Below are positions 21,314 to 29,588 of a stretch of 64,000 nt of DNA, piece by piece. Below the pieces are notes generated by a model. It searched no databases. It worked only from the letters and a program-made list of their open reading frames with translations, and was not told where the DNA came from. The stretch's first letter is position 1, and each line of letters begins with the position of its first letter. The position numbers were made by a program, and so were the translations under genes. Source of the stretch: Caminibacter pacificus (lineage in GTDB: Bacteria; Campylobacterota; Campylobacteria; Campylobacterales; Nautiliaceae). The stretch covers positions 372,001 through 436,000 of the forward strand of contig NZ_RJVK01000002.1 in NCBI RefSeq assembly GCF_003752135.1. The letters run 5' to 3'.

Positions 21314-21628
21314 TTAAGCGTAAGTATCGATAGAGGTTGCGCTGATAACGTTTTGCTGAGTCGTAGGATTTAAAATATCCATAACAGATTGATACAATTG
21401 ATCATTAGATAAATTCGAAACGTCAAGCTGTTTTAATTGTTCTACAGCGTTTTTCCTATCCGTTTCACTCATACTTTGAAGAGTTTGAGAAACTTCTTGT
21501 CTTTGGTCTGGAGAGAGAGCTTTCATAATTTTTCCCATTCCTTTTGGACCTTGACCTTGTCCTTGATGCATTTGTTGAACTTGATTCATATTTTGCATCT
21601 GATTCATATGTTGCGCTTGCACTTTCAT
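21314..21628 (-). CDS. Met/Gln-rich small hypothetical protein
   Basis: A 104-residue protein with a low-complexity N-terminus of M, N, Q and H (residues 4-24, MNQMQNMNQVQQMHQGQGQG) and then a helical segment, LSPDQRQEVSQTLQSMSETDRKNAVEQLKQL. An AAAAAGGAG ribosome binding site precedes the ATG at 21628. No signal peptide. The first part could bind metal through Met/His, but that is speculation. Family not recognised. Confidence 0.6.
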   Translation of the reverse strand: MKVQAQHMNQMQNMNQVQQMHQGQGQGPKGMGKIMKALSPDQRQEVSQTLQSMSETDRKNAVEQLKQLDVSNLSNDQLYQSVMDILNPTTQQNVISATSIDTYA

Positions 21629-21711
21629 TTTGACTCCTTTTTAAGGTATTCAGCAAATATCATTCCATAATCTATATCGACATAATTTCATAAAACTTAA
21701 AATTTTTGTAC

Positions 21712-21717
21712 TATAAT
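21712..21717 (+). promoter_or_regulatory. -10 element of the secreted hypothetical gene
   Basis: TATAAT 20 nt upstream of the start codon at 21737, in an AT-rich divergent region; -35 not evident. Confidence 0.35.
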
Positions 21718-21736
21718 TAAAAAAAAGGCTTTAGCA

Positions 21737-22426
21737 ATGAAAAAAACGCTTTTAGTTTTAGTGCTATCGGTCTTAGCATTTGCGTCAAATAACTTCGTCA
21801 TCCCGAACTCATTGTATATAAATCAAAAAACAGCGAATAAATACTATAATCTACAAAAAGCTTATTATGAAACCAATACCTTAATCAATCTTACAAAACA
21901 ATTGAAAAATAATAAAAAATTTCAAAAACTTTCATATTTTTACGAAATAGGCAAAACAGACGTATATACCACCGCTTTGTTAAATAAACTACTTGATTTC
22001 TTAAAAGGAGAAAAACCTTATTCGAATACACAATTCAATAACAATCAAAATGAAGCCGGAATAGCGAAAATTTTAAAAGACAATCTTAAAAACTGTTGTT
22101 TAAACCTACCTCAAAAAATAAAAACGGACATTCAAAACTCAATAAAAACCTCACAATTTTCACTACTTGCAAATAAAACATCTAAAATGATAAACAGCCT
22201 ATCAAAACATAATATCAAAGACGTATTAGAAAACTATGTTATGCTTTTTAATCAATACGAAAAAGATATCGATTCTTTAAATATTCCGATTTTAAATGAC
22301 TATAATCCACCAATCAAACAAAAACTTTTAAAAGAGTACAGAATAGAAGCCAACACAAGTCTAAAAAACATGATAAAGATTTTTAAAAAATTTTTTAATC
22401 AAAACCTAAAAGCCTACGAAGAGTAG
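21737..22426 (+). CDS. Secreted hypothetical protein
   Basis: A 229-residue protein with a signal peptide (MKKTLLVLVLSVLAFA, cleavage near SNN). The mature part is basic, Asn/Lys-rich and mostly helical, with one adjacent cysteine pair (NCC, near residue 125). AAAAAAAGGCTTTAGCA precedes the start. It converges on the accessory cluster, whose last gene ends 6 nt away, so it marks the left edge of the accessory region. Family not recognised. Confidence 0.65.
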   Translation: MKKTLLVLVLSVLAFASNNFVIPNSLYINQKTANKYYNLQKAYYETNTLINLTKQLKNNKKFQKLSYFYEIGKTDVYTTALLNKLLDFLKGEKPYSNTQFNNNQNEAGIAKILKDNLKNCCLNLPQKIKTDIQNSIKTSQFSLLANKTSKMINSLSKHNIKDVLENYVMLFNQYEKDIDSLNIPILNDYNPPIKQKLLKEYRIEANTSLKNMIKIFKKFFNQNLKAYEE

Positions 22427-22432
22427 TTTTTT

Positions 22433-22963
22433 TTAATTATTTATTTTAACTTCAACTAATTCATCAAATCCTTCATCAATAGTCGGAATATCATAATGTT
22501 TGAAATAATAATCAATACTCTCTTTTGAAATTAAAAATCTGTTCCCTCTTTTAGCTCTTAAAATATTTCTTTTTTCAATTACTTCTCGCGGAACAACAAA
22601 ATAATAGCCGATAATTTTAGAATGAATATTATATTTTTTTGAAACTTCATTTATATGTTTTAAAATTCTATCTCTCGTAGATTTTTTATAATTGGCATTA
22701 TCCAATATAAAATTTTCTCCTTTTTTAATCAATTCTTCAACTTTTTTTAAGAAAATTTCATCAACTTCCTCGTCAATTTTTTCAAAATATTTATCATTTT
22801 CTTTTTCATTTTCAATTTTATATTTTTTAATTAATTCCTGTCTAATATCGTCACTATCCAAATGAATTATATTTTTGTACTTATTTTTCAAGACATTTTC
22901 CGCATAATATGATTTCCCACTTGCTGGAATTCCGATTAAAAAATGAATTGTAATTTCTTTCAT
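22433..22963 (-). CDS. P-loop kinase, polynucleotide kinase/zeta-toxin-like
   Basis: A 176-residue protein with Walker A GIPASGKS (about residues 11-18), then HLDSDDIRQELIKKYK, typical of AAA_33-type small kinases such as the T4 polynucleotide kinase N-terminal domain and zeta toxins. NFILDNANYKKSTRDRIL carries the second Asp motif, and an arginine-rich lid (RNILRAKRGNRFLI) follows. The substrate could be RNA 5' ends, a sugar or a nucleotide. It overlaps the Clp/FtsH gene by 4 nt and ends the seven-gene array that starts at the NMN adenylyltransferase. Confidence 0.75.
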   Translation of the reverse strand: MKEITIHFLIGIPASGKSYYAENVLKNKYKNIIHLDSDDIRQELIKKYKIENEKENDKYFEKIDEEVDEIFLKKVEELIKKGENFILDNANYKKSTRDRILKHINEVSKKYNIHSKIIGYYFVVPREVIEKRNILRAKRGNRFLISKESIDYYFKHYDIPTIDEGFDELVEVKINN

Positions 22964-25900
22964 TTTTTACCTTTTTCAAAAAATTTTAAAAACTCTTTCC
23001 CGTCGATATACTCTTTTTCAATCAAATAATCCGCTAATTTTTCTATAATATCCCAATGTTCATCAATAACTTTTTTTACATTTTCTTCAGCCTCTTTCAA
23101 CCACTCCAAAATTCTTTTTTCAATAGTACTCTCATAATAAGAGGGTAAATTTTTTATATTAATATTTTTGATTTCTTCATCCATTCCATATTCGGTAATA
23201 GCTTTAAAAGCTAAAAACGAAGCTTTTTCCAAATCATCACTTGCTCCCGTATCTATACCTTCTTCATTAAATTTTTTAATTTGAGAATATCTTCCTGCCA
23301 ATAATATTTGAATTTGTTTTTTAATATCTTGCTTTGTTAATTTTTTATACCCATCTTCATCATTAAACGCGACAAATCCCAATGCCTTTTTTCTCGGTAC
23401 GATAGTTATCTGTTCTATTGCTATTTCAGGCCTTAAAATCTTAGAAACAACTGCATGACCCGCTTCGTGAATTGCCGTAGATTTTAAAGTTTTTTCAATA
23501 TTCACTTCTATTTTTTCTCCATATTTTAAAGTATTAATAACTTCTATTAATAGTTCTTGCGTTAAAAACTCATATCCTTTTCTTATCATAAGAAGGCCTA
23601 CTTCCCTTTTTACTTTTTCCAAATCAGAACCGTTCATACCCGTTGTATATACCACCAACATATCCAAGTCAAAATCACCTTGTGTTTTAAAACTCTCTAT
23701 TATTTTTTTAATAAAAAACTTTCTTGCCTCTTTATCAAGAGATTTTATTTCCACCAATAAATCAATCCTACCGGAACGTAATAATGCAGGGTCTATTTTT
23801 TCAGGATAATTTGTAGCGGCAATAATAAAAACGTCATTACTATCCGAAAAGCCGTTTATTTTTGATAATAATTTATTTATCACAATCTCTCTTCCGTCAT
23901 TTTTCCCTCTATTTCCAATAGCGTCAAACTCATCAATAAACACAATACTCGGAGCATATTCTCTTGCCGTATCAAAAATTTTATCTATTGTTTCAATATT
24001 CAATAAATCTGTTCCCGTTGTCGCAATAAACGGCAATCCCGCTTCATTTGCAAGAGCTTTTGCGAGCATAGTTTTCCCGGTTCCCGGAGGTCCGTAAAGC
24101 AGCATACCTTTTGGTATTTCAATTCCTTTTTCTTGAACTATTTTTGGATTTTTGAGTAATCTAACGATTTCTTTTAATCTTTTTTTCGCATTTACATGCC
24201 CGGCTATATTGTCAAAACTAACTTGTGGTATATCCAAAATAATTCCGTTTTCTCCGAAATCATTAACTCTTTTTACTTTTTCAAAATATATATTAACTAT
24301 TTTATAAATGAACGTATTGTTCTTCAATTCTATATCTTTTTCTATTCTTAAAGTCAAATTTCTTCTAAACATATATTTAACAATATCATCATTTTCAATT
24401 ATAGGAACGATGTTTTTTTCATAATAATCTTTTACTTTCTTTGAAATTTCTATTTTTACTTCTTTTTTCTCAGACAAATCAACATAATTCTCAACCACAT
24501 AGTCACTTATTAAATCAAAAAAACTACTACCGGCTTTTGATTTTAGCCTTCTTACATCAATTCTCGGAGCATAACTTAAGACTATAAAATAATAAATTAA
24601 TTCATCAATATCTTTAAATTCGATATTATAATTTTCATAAATTTTCTGTTTATAAGATTCAAATGAGTTTTTAACTACTTTTACCAAACTCATAAAATCC
24701 AATTTTTTAAACAAAAGCAACTCACCGCTTAACAATCTCGATAAAAAAGGAGGAGTAAAAGATTTTTCCTTTTGAAGTGCTTCGATTATCATATCTTCCG
24801 CTCTGTCATAATCATTTTTTACAAGTTCCCAAAAAAACTCCGAATTATAAAGTGCTTTTCCTACATTTGAAGTAAAAATAAGTATCGTTTTTGAAAAATC
24901 AACTTCCTGAATTTCCGGATATTTAGGATAATCATCGTCTTCATCAGCTTTTTTACCGTCAAAAGGAACATATTTCCCGTCAATCTTTACCCATCCGCAT
25001 TTATCCACCATTTTTCCGTTATTAAAAATCGACAAAAGCGTATTTTGTACCACCGGATGAGCTTTTTCTATTTCATCAAACACTATAATCGACTCAGGAT
25101 TTTTTAAAACGAAATCGGTCAAATATCCGGGTCTTGCTTTAGAATATTTAAAATCGCTACCGTATAATGTAATACCTCCGTCTTCGTGGGTAAACTGCTC
25201 CATATTAAACATTTTGAATTTATATCCGTCTATCAATTTCGATAGCACTTCCGCCATATATGTTTTTCCTGTGGCAGGAGGTCCTAAAAAAAGAAAAGTA
25301 GCCCTCGGCCCAATATTATTTAAAAGATTATTTTTAAAATTATCCACAATTTTTTCAATTACATGGTCTTGTCCGTATATATATTTGGGAAGCTCTTTTT
25401 TAAGTTTTTTAGCAATTTCAATAGGATTCCATATTGAAGAATCTGTTTCGCTGATGTCTTCTATGCTAAAATTATTATCTATCGTTTCTGTTTTTTTACG
25501 AAACTCTTCATCATAATTTAGAATATATTCATCTTTTTTATAATATTTTTTATAAACATTAATTAACACCGTCAAAAAATAAAGAGGTAATTCTTCTTTA
25601 TCATTTGATCCATATTTTTCCAAAACTTCTTTTATAATATCTACAATTGCTTTTATATCTATTTCGCATTTTTTAACAGTTTTTTCTATTAAAACCGCTA
25701 TATAACTGTCATATTCTTTTGTTTTTAATACACTATACACATCTCTTATTATAGAAACAATCTTTTCTTTATTTCCTCTGTAGCATAACTCATCAATATA
25801 TTCTTGTGCAAAATTAATCAATTTTTTAAAATTTTCAATTGTAGGTTCTACTAAAAAATCTGTTTCAAGCTCCATTAATTTTATTTCATTTGAAAATTCT

Positions 25901-26238
25901 TCCATATCAAATTTCCTTATTAATTTTTTTAATATTTTTAAACGTTTATATGTCTTAGTATTATATAACCCTTTTTTCAATAAGAATTTTTTTATTTTTT
26001 TTAATTTTATAATTGTCAGTTTAATTTCATCAATATCTCTTTCTTTTGTCAAACCTAAAAAAATTTCCAAAAACAATTTAGTATTTTCATCCAAACTTTT
26101 TATATCATTTACCCAAAAATTTAATACCAAATCTTCATATAAACCTAAAAAATAAATATATTTTTCTTTATCGTACTTTTCTTTAAGTTCTTTGTATAAA
26201 TTTCGAAACTCTAAAACATCATTATTAAAATTATTCAT
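22960..26238 (-). CDS. Clp-like AAA+ unit fused to soluble FtsH-like AAA+/M41 metalloprotease
   Basis: A 1092-residue protein. Residues about 1-280 are helical, lysine-rich and unassigned. At about 280-600 lies a ClpA/ClpB D2-type AAA+ with Walker A GPPATGKT (near 320), Walker B IIVFDEIEKAHP and sensor FTSNVG. At about 680-880 is an FtsH-type AAA+ with Walker A GPPGTGKT (near 715), FIDEFDAIG and the second-region-of-homology stretch ALLRSGRID. The end (about 910-1090) is an M41 peptidase with zinc motif HEAGH (near 923) and the third-ligand region TGASDDLEKA. No transmembrane segment is visible, whereas normal FtsH has two. It probably unfolds and degrades proteins in the cytoplasm. Overlaps: 8 nt with the STAND gene and 4 nt with the kinase gene. 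Confidence 0.88.
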   Translation of the reverse strand: MNNFNNDVLEFRNLYKELKEKYDKEKYIYFLGLYEDLVLNFWVNDIKSLDENTKLFLEIFLGLTKERDIDEIKLTIIKLKKIKKFLLKKGLYNTKTYKRLKILKKLIRKFDMEEFSNEIKLMELETDFLVEPTIENFKKLINFAQEYIDELCYRGNKEKIVSIIRDVYSVLKTKEYDSYIAVLIEKTVKKCEIDIKAIVDIIKEVLEKYGSNDKEELPLYFLTVLINVYKKYYKKDEYILNYDEEFRKKTETIDNNFSIEDISETDSSIWNPIEIAKKLKKELPKYIYGQDHVIEKIVDNFKNNLLNNIGPRATFLFLGPPATGKTYMAEVLSKLIDGYKFKMFNMEQFTHEDGGITLYGSDFKYSKARPGYLTDFVLKNPESIIVFDEIEKAHPVVQNTLLSIFNNGKMVDKCGWVKIDGKYVPFDGKKADEDDDYPKYPEIQEVDFSKTILIFTSNVGKALYNSEFFWELVKNDYDRAEDMIIEALQKEKSFTPPFLSRLLSGELLLFKKLDFMSLVKVVKNSFESYKQKIYENYNIEFKDIDELIYYFIVLSYAPRIDVRRLKSKAGSSFFDLISDYVVENYVDLSEKKEVKIEISKKVKDYYEKNIVPIIENDDIVKYMFRRNLTLRIEKDIELKNNTFIYKIVNIYFEKVKRVNDFGENGIILDIPQVSFDNIAGHVNAKKRLKEIVRLLKNPKIVQEKGIEIPKGMLLYGPPGTGKTMLAKALANEAGLPFIATTGTDLLNIETIDKIFDTAREYAPSIVFIDEFDAIGNRGKNDGREIVINKLLSKINGFSDSNDVFIIAATNYPEKIDPALLRSGRIDLLVEIKSLDKEARKFFIKKIIESFKTQGDFDLDMLVVYTTGMNGSDLEKVKREVGLLMIRKGYEFLTQELLIEVINTLKYGEKIEVNIEKTLKSTAIHEAGHAVVSKILRPEIAIEQITIVPRKKALGFVAFNDEDGYKKLTKQDIKKQIQILLAGRYSQIKKFNEEGIDTGASDDLEKASFLAFKAITEYGMDEEIKNINIKNLPSYYESTIEKRILEWLKEAEENVKKVIDEHWDIIEKLADYLIEKEYIDGKEFLKFFEKGKK

Positions 26239-28900
26239 TATCCATATCTCCTAAAAATTCTAAAATTTCCGGATGAATAGAAAGAGATATCTGCTTAATA
26301 TATTTATCTTTTAAAAAACCGCACAAAACATACCATTCTTTTTTATTTTTCAATTCCGACAGTTCTTTTTTATAAAATCTTGGATTACTAACATACAACA
26401 AAACCAATGGATTTTTCTCAATTGCTTTTTTTTCAAAATTTGCACTTTTTAAACTCTCCGGCAAAAATTTATACGAAACAAAACTTTTCCTCACTAACTT
26501 CAACGCTACATCTTCATTCAACTCTTTTTCGAATAAAGAATAATCAATGTTTTTTAAATTTTCTCTATTTTGAATATAATTCGGATAAGACGCTTTATTA
26601 CACTCGTCAATTATTTTATTGATTTCTTCATCTTTACAATAAAATTTAATCCAATTAAGTAAAAACAGAACCTCAACTTCTATAACATAATCGGCATCCG
26701 CTCTGAAAAATTTTCTTAAATCCTTAAATAATTTTTTTTCAAATAGTTTTAATTCGTTTTTAAAATTACAATTCCCCTCTTGTACTTTTTTTATGATTGC
26801 TTTTGCAATTTCTGCATTTAACAAACATTCTTTTTTTCTTTTATTTTTAAATCCCTTTAACATACTGACAATCAAAAATTGAATCAAATATTCAATTTTC
26901 CCTTTTTCAATTGCTTTTGCAACTGTTTTTTCAAACTGACACAACGTTTCACAATTAAAAAACATCTCTTTTGCTATATCATCAAACTCCCTGTGAAAAA
27001 ACTTAAGATTTCCGTTTTCATCTTCAATCAAAATATCTTTTATATGAAATCTAAGCCTCGCCCATACTGCAGGCGGTATTATCTTTGTCAAATTTTTATG
27101 GTGTGTGTTTTGTACTTTTTTCATCAGTTCATCGTCTAAAGATAAAACTTCAAGAAGTTTTTCTTCACTTAACGTATAATCACTCGCAACGATATATCCG
27201 AACACTTTCTTAACCAATTCTTCTTTATTATGATGTAATTGATATAAATTCTCAATAAACTCTTTTATCATCTCTTTTTGTGTTGACGGTAAATATCTTT
27301 TATTTTTATTTTCTTCTTCTTTTTTGTCTGTCAGTTCATCACTGCTTCTCCAAAACTTAACCTCTTCTTTCGCCATTGTAAGATATAGAGGCTTTCCTGA
27401 ATCTTCTTTATTTAAAACATATTCGTATTGCTTTTTAGTAAGTGTTCTGTTTTCTTTTTTTAATAATATTTTGAGTAAATCTTTTGCTTCATCTTTTGAA
27501 ATATCTTGTAATGGAAACTTTTCAAAGTTTTTTAAATTTAATGTTTGTTTATTGTTTAATTTAGAAATTACAAACTGTGCTTTTTTATTTCTTATAGCAT
27601 CAAAAAATTTATTTATATTACAATTTTTATCAAATTTAATCTGATCAAAAGCATCAATAAAAACAATACTATTATCTTCTACATTTTCAATAAACTTTAC
27701 AATATCTTCACAAAGAATTGAGTTTTGAGTAGCACCTACAAATACATATTTTACATTTAGTTTATCTTCTTTAGCTTTATTTATGAGATTAGCCATAAAA
27801 GCAGACTTTCCCACACCTCCTTCTCCAACTATCAATATATCCTCACCTCTTTTTATTCTCTCATAAACCTCTTTCATCTCTTTATCCCTGCCGATAAAAG
27901 ATTTACTAAGCAGATGATTTAAAAAATCCTCTTGAAGTTCCTCTTCACTTAACTCATTGAAATCATAATTTTGAACCGATTGTAAAAGTTTGTTTTTTAC
28001 AAACTCCTTTAATTTAATAAAATATTTCTTTATTTCATCATCATTCAATTTTTCAATAAACTCATTAAAGTTCTCACTTTTTTCTATCAATTCTTCTATT
28101 TCATCAACTTTTTTATAAATTTCTACCGAAACCGACGTTTCACAAATATTTTCTTCTTTTAGATTTTCATTTTTTAGATTTTTTTTAATTTCATCTTTAA
28201 AGTTTTTTAGTTCAGAAGTATCTTCAACTAACTTTTTATCAGTTATTTCATCTTTATCCTCAAACTCTCTCATAATTGCAAATATATGATTTTGTATATT
28301 ATCTTTTCCAATATGATTTAAAAAAGTTCTAAATTCCTGATGAGTAGCGGATATAAAATATTTTTCTTTTTTTTCTTCATCCAGATTTAACTTTTTAACT
28401 GCTAATTGCAAAAGTTTTTTTATATCATTTTCTACTTTTTCCCAATTTTCCCACTCTTTATAGTTTTTATCAATCACTTCATCTCTTGATTTTAAAATAT
28501 ATGAAGATGGTATTTGGTTATAATCAAGCTCATACCATTTTTCTAATATATCTATATTTTTATTTAACTCTTTTAATTTGTTTATTATTGCTTCAAATTC
28601 TTCCTTTTCTATTACTCTTGGAAGAGGTACCCATCCGTATCTATCACCACTTAATAATAAAAAATCGGGGCGAGGTTCTGTTGTAGCCCTCTCTACTTCA
28701 CCAAGACATATATCCATCGTCCTTTGGTCTATCTGAGCTTCTTGCGGCACTCCCCACCTCAAATCAATAGGGAAAAACTCCACTCCTTTTTTTATAGCCT
28801 CTTTTTTTATTTTGGGAAATACAAACTTTTGAAGTAAAGCTCTCTCAAGTCTAAAATCCTCAAATGTCGAACTTACGAATACCCTCCATACCTTTTTCAT
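26231..28900 (-). CDS. DUF4062-STAND NTPase
   Basis: An 889-residue soluble protein. Residues about 3-120 are a DUF4062 domain: RVFVSSTFEDFRLER, DLRWG, CLGEVERA and LLSGDRYGWVPLPR, the same blocks found at the N-termini of eukaryotic NPHP3, TEP1 and NWD1. A helical, charged linker follows (about 150-340). Then comes a NACHT/STAND NTPase with Walker A VGEGGVGKSAF (near 360) and Walker B IVFIDAFDQ (near 414), a winged-helix-like part and a long helical C-terminus (about 640-889) without obvious repeats. STAND proteins oligomerize on sensing a ligand; DUF4062 is TIR-like in predicted fold. The ATG has a GGGAGAAAG ribosome binding site and lies 41 nt inside the SLOG gene. Confidence 0.88.
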   Translation of the reverse strand: MKKVWRVFVSSTFEDFRLERALLQKFVFPKIKKEAIKKGVEFFPIDLRWGVPQEAQIDQRTMDICLGEVERATTEPRPDFLLLSGDRYGWVPLPRVIEKEEFEAIINKLKELNKNIDILEKWYELDYNQIPSSYILKSRDEVIDKNYKEWENWEKVENDIKKLLQLAVKKLNLDEEKKEKYFISATHQEFRTFLNHIGKDNIQNHIFAIMREFEDKDEITDKKLVEDTSELKNFKDEIKKNLKNENLKEENICETSVSVEIYKKVDEIEELIEKSENFNEFIEKLNDDEIKKYFIKLKEFVKNKLLQSVQNYDFNELSEEELQEDFLNHLLSKSFIGRDKEMKEVYERIKRGEDILIVGEGGVGKSAFMANLINKAKEDKLNVKYVFVGATQNSILCEDIVKFIENVEDNSIVFIDAFDQIKFDKNCNINKFFDAIRNKKAQFVISKLNNKQTLNLKNFEKFPLQDISKDEAKDLLKILLKKENRTLTKKQYEYVLNKEDSGKPLYLTMAKEEVKFWRSSDELTDKKEEENKNKRYLPSTQKEMIKEFIENLYQLHHNKEELVKKVFGYIVASDYTLSEEKLLEVLSLDDELMKKVQNTHHKNLTKIIPPAVWARLRFHIKDILIEDENGNLKFFHREFDDIAKEMFFNCETLCQFEKTVAKAIEKGKIEYLIQFLIVSMLKGFKNKRKKECLLNAEIAKAIIKKVQEGNCNFKNELKLFEKKLFKDLRKFFRADADYVIEVEVLFLLNWIKFYCKDEEINKIIDECNKASYPNYIQNRENLKNIDYSLFEKELNEDVALKLVRKSFVSYKFLPESLKSANFEKKAIEKNPLVLLYVSNPRFYKKELSELKNKKEWYVLCGFLKDKYIKQISLSIHPEILEFLGDMDNE

Positions 28901-29588
28901 TCTTTCTCCCGGTTAACATTTTATTTTCAACAATTTCTATACCTAATCTTAAAAGTTTCGATTTATCAATTTTCATCTCTTTTTCAAAGAATTCCATATA
29001 TTTATCGTTAATGTTAGGTTTTTCAATCTTATCACAAGTAATTGAATTTTTTCTTTCTACTTTTATCCAATATATCAAACTTGGAGTATTGCATAAATTT
29101 TTTCTTTTAAATTCAATTATTTGAGAAGTTCCGCCTTCTTTATTAATTTTTTTACCGTCGTAAAGAGCTATTAAAATATTAGAATTACAAGCGACGAACT
29201 CCCCTACTTTTTTATATTGTCTATTTTTAAACTTTTCATCGTTCATATCAAAATTTTTACCTTTAATTATATAACTTCCAATCGATTTTTTTAATAACTC
29301 TTCAAAATTTTTTTTATTTTCTATAGTCTGAATATAAAAATTTTTTTCAAAAGGCATAGGAACCGCCAAACTCCAATTTAAAGAGTTTTTTTCTTTATAT
29401 TCTAAAAACTTTTTTGCTATATATTGATCGGCCCCGTCTGCAAGCGGAGATAATAAAAGTACTCTTTTATTTTTTATTCTTTGCTTTAAACAATCAAATA
29501 AAATCTCTACCAACTCATCTACAATATCATCTCTTATAAAATCCCTATGTCCCGTAACACCGAGAACAAAATAATTATTCAGATTCAT
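28860..29588 (-). CDS. SLOG-domain protein (nucleotide-ligand sensor or enzyme)
   Basis: A 242-residue soluble protein. GVTGHRDF near the N-terminus and LLLSPLADGADQYIAKKFLEY about 35 residues later are the two glycine/acid loops of the SLOG (SMF/LOG-like) Rossmannoid fold. Related domains sense nucleotide-derived ligands (the C-terminal SLOG of ThsA binds a cyclic ADP-ribose isomer). The middle has LIALYDGKKINKEGGTSQII, with a conserved-looking GGT turn. The last 14 codons overlap the STAND gene, and the first 14 nt overlap the RyR channel gene, so all three are translated together. Whether it binds or makes a ligand is open. Confidence 0.78.
   Translation of the reverse strand: MNLNNYFVLGVTGHRDFIRDDIVDELVEILFDCLKQRIKNKRVLLLSPLADGADQYIAKKFLEYKEKNSLNWSLAVPMPFEKNFYIQTIENKKNFEELLKKSIGSYIIKGKNFDMNDEKFKNRQYKKVGEFVACNSNILIALYDGKKINKEGGTSQIIEFKRKNLCNTPSLIYWIKVERKNSITCDKIEKPNINDKYMEFFEKEMKIDKSKLLRLGIEIVENKMLTGRKNEKGMEGIRKFDI

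Noticed and set aside
22427-22470. Left boundary repeat for the CHAT/STAND cluster
   Set aside because: No copy of the tRNA-Ser end or other direct repeat was found here, so no mobile unit is claimed for that cluster.
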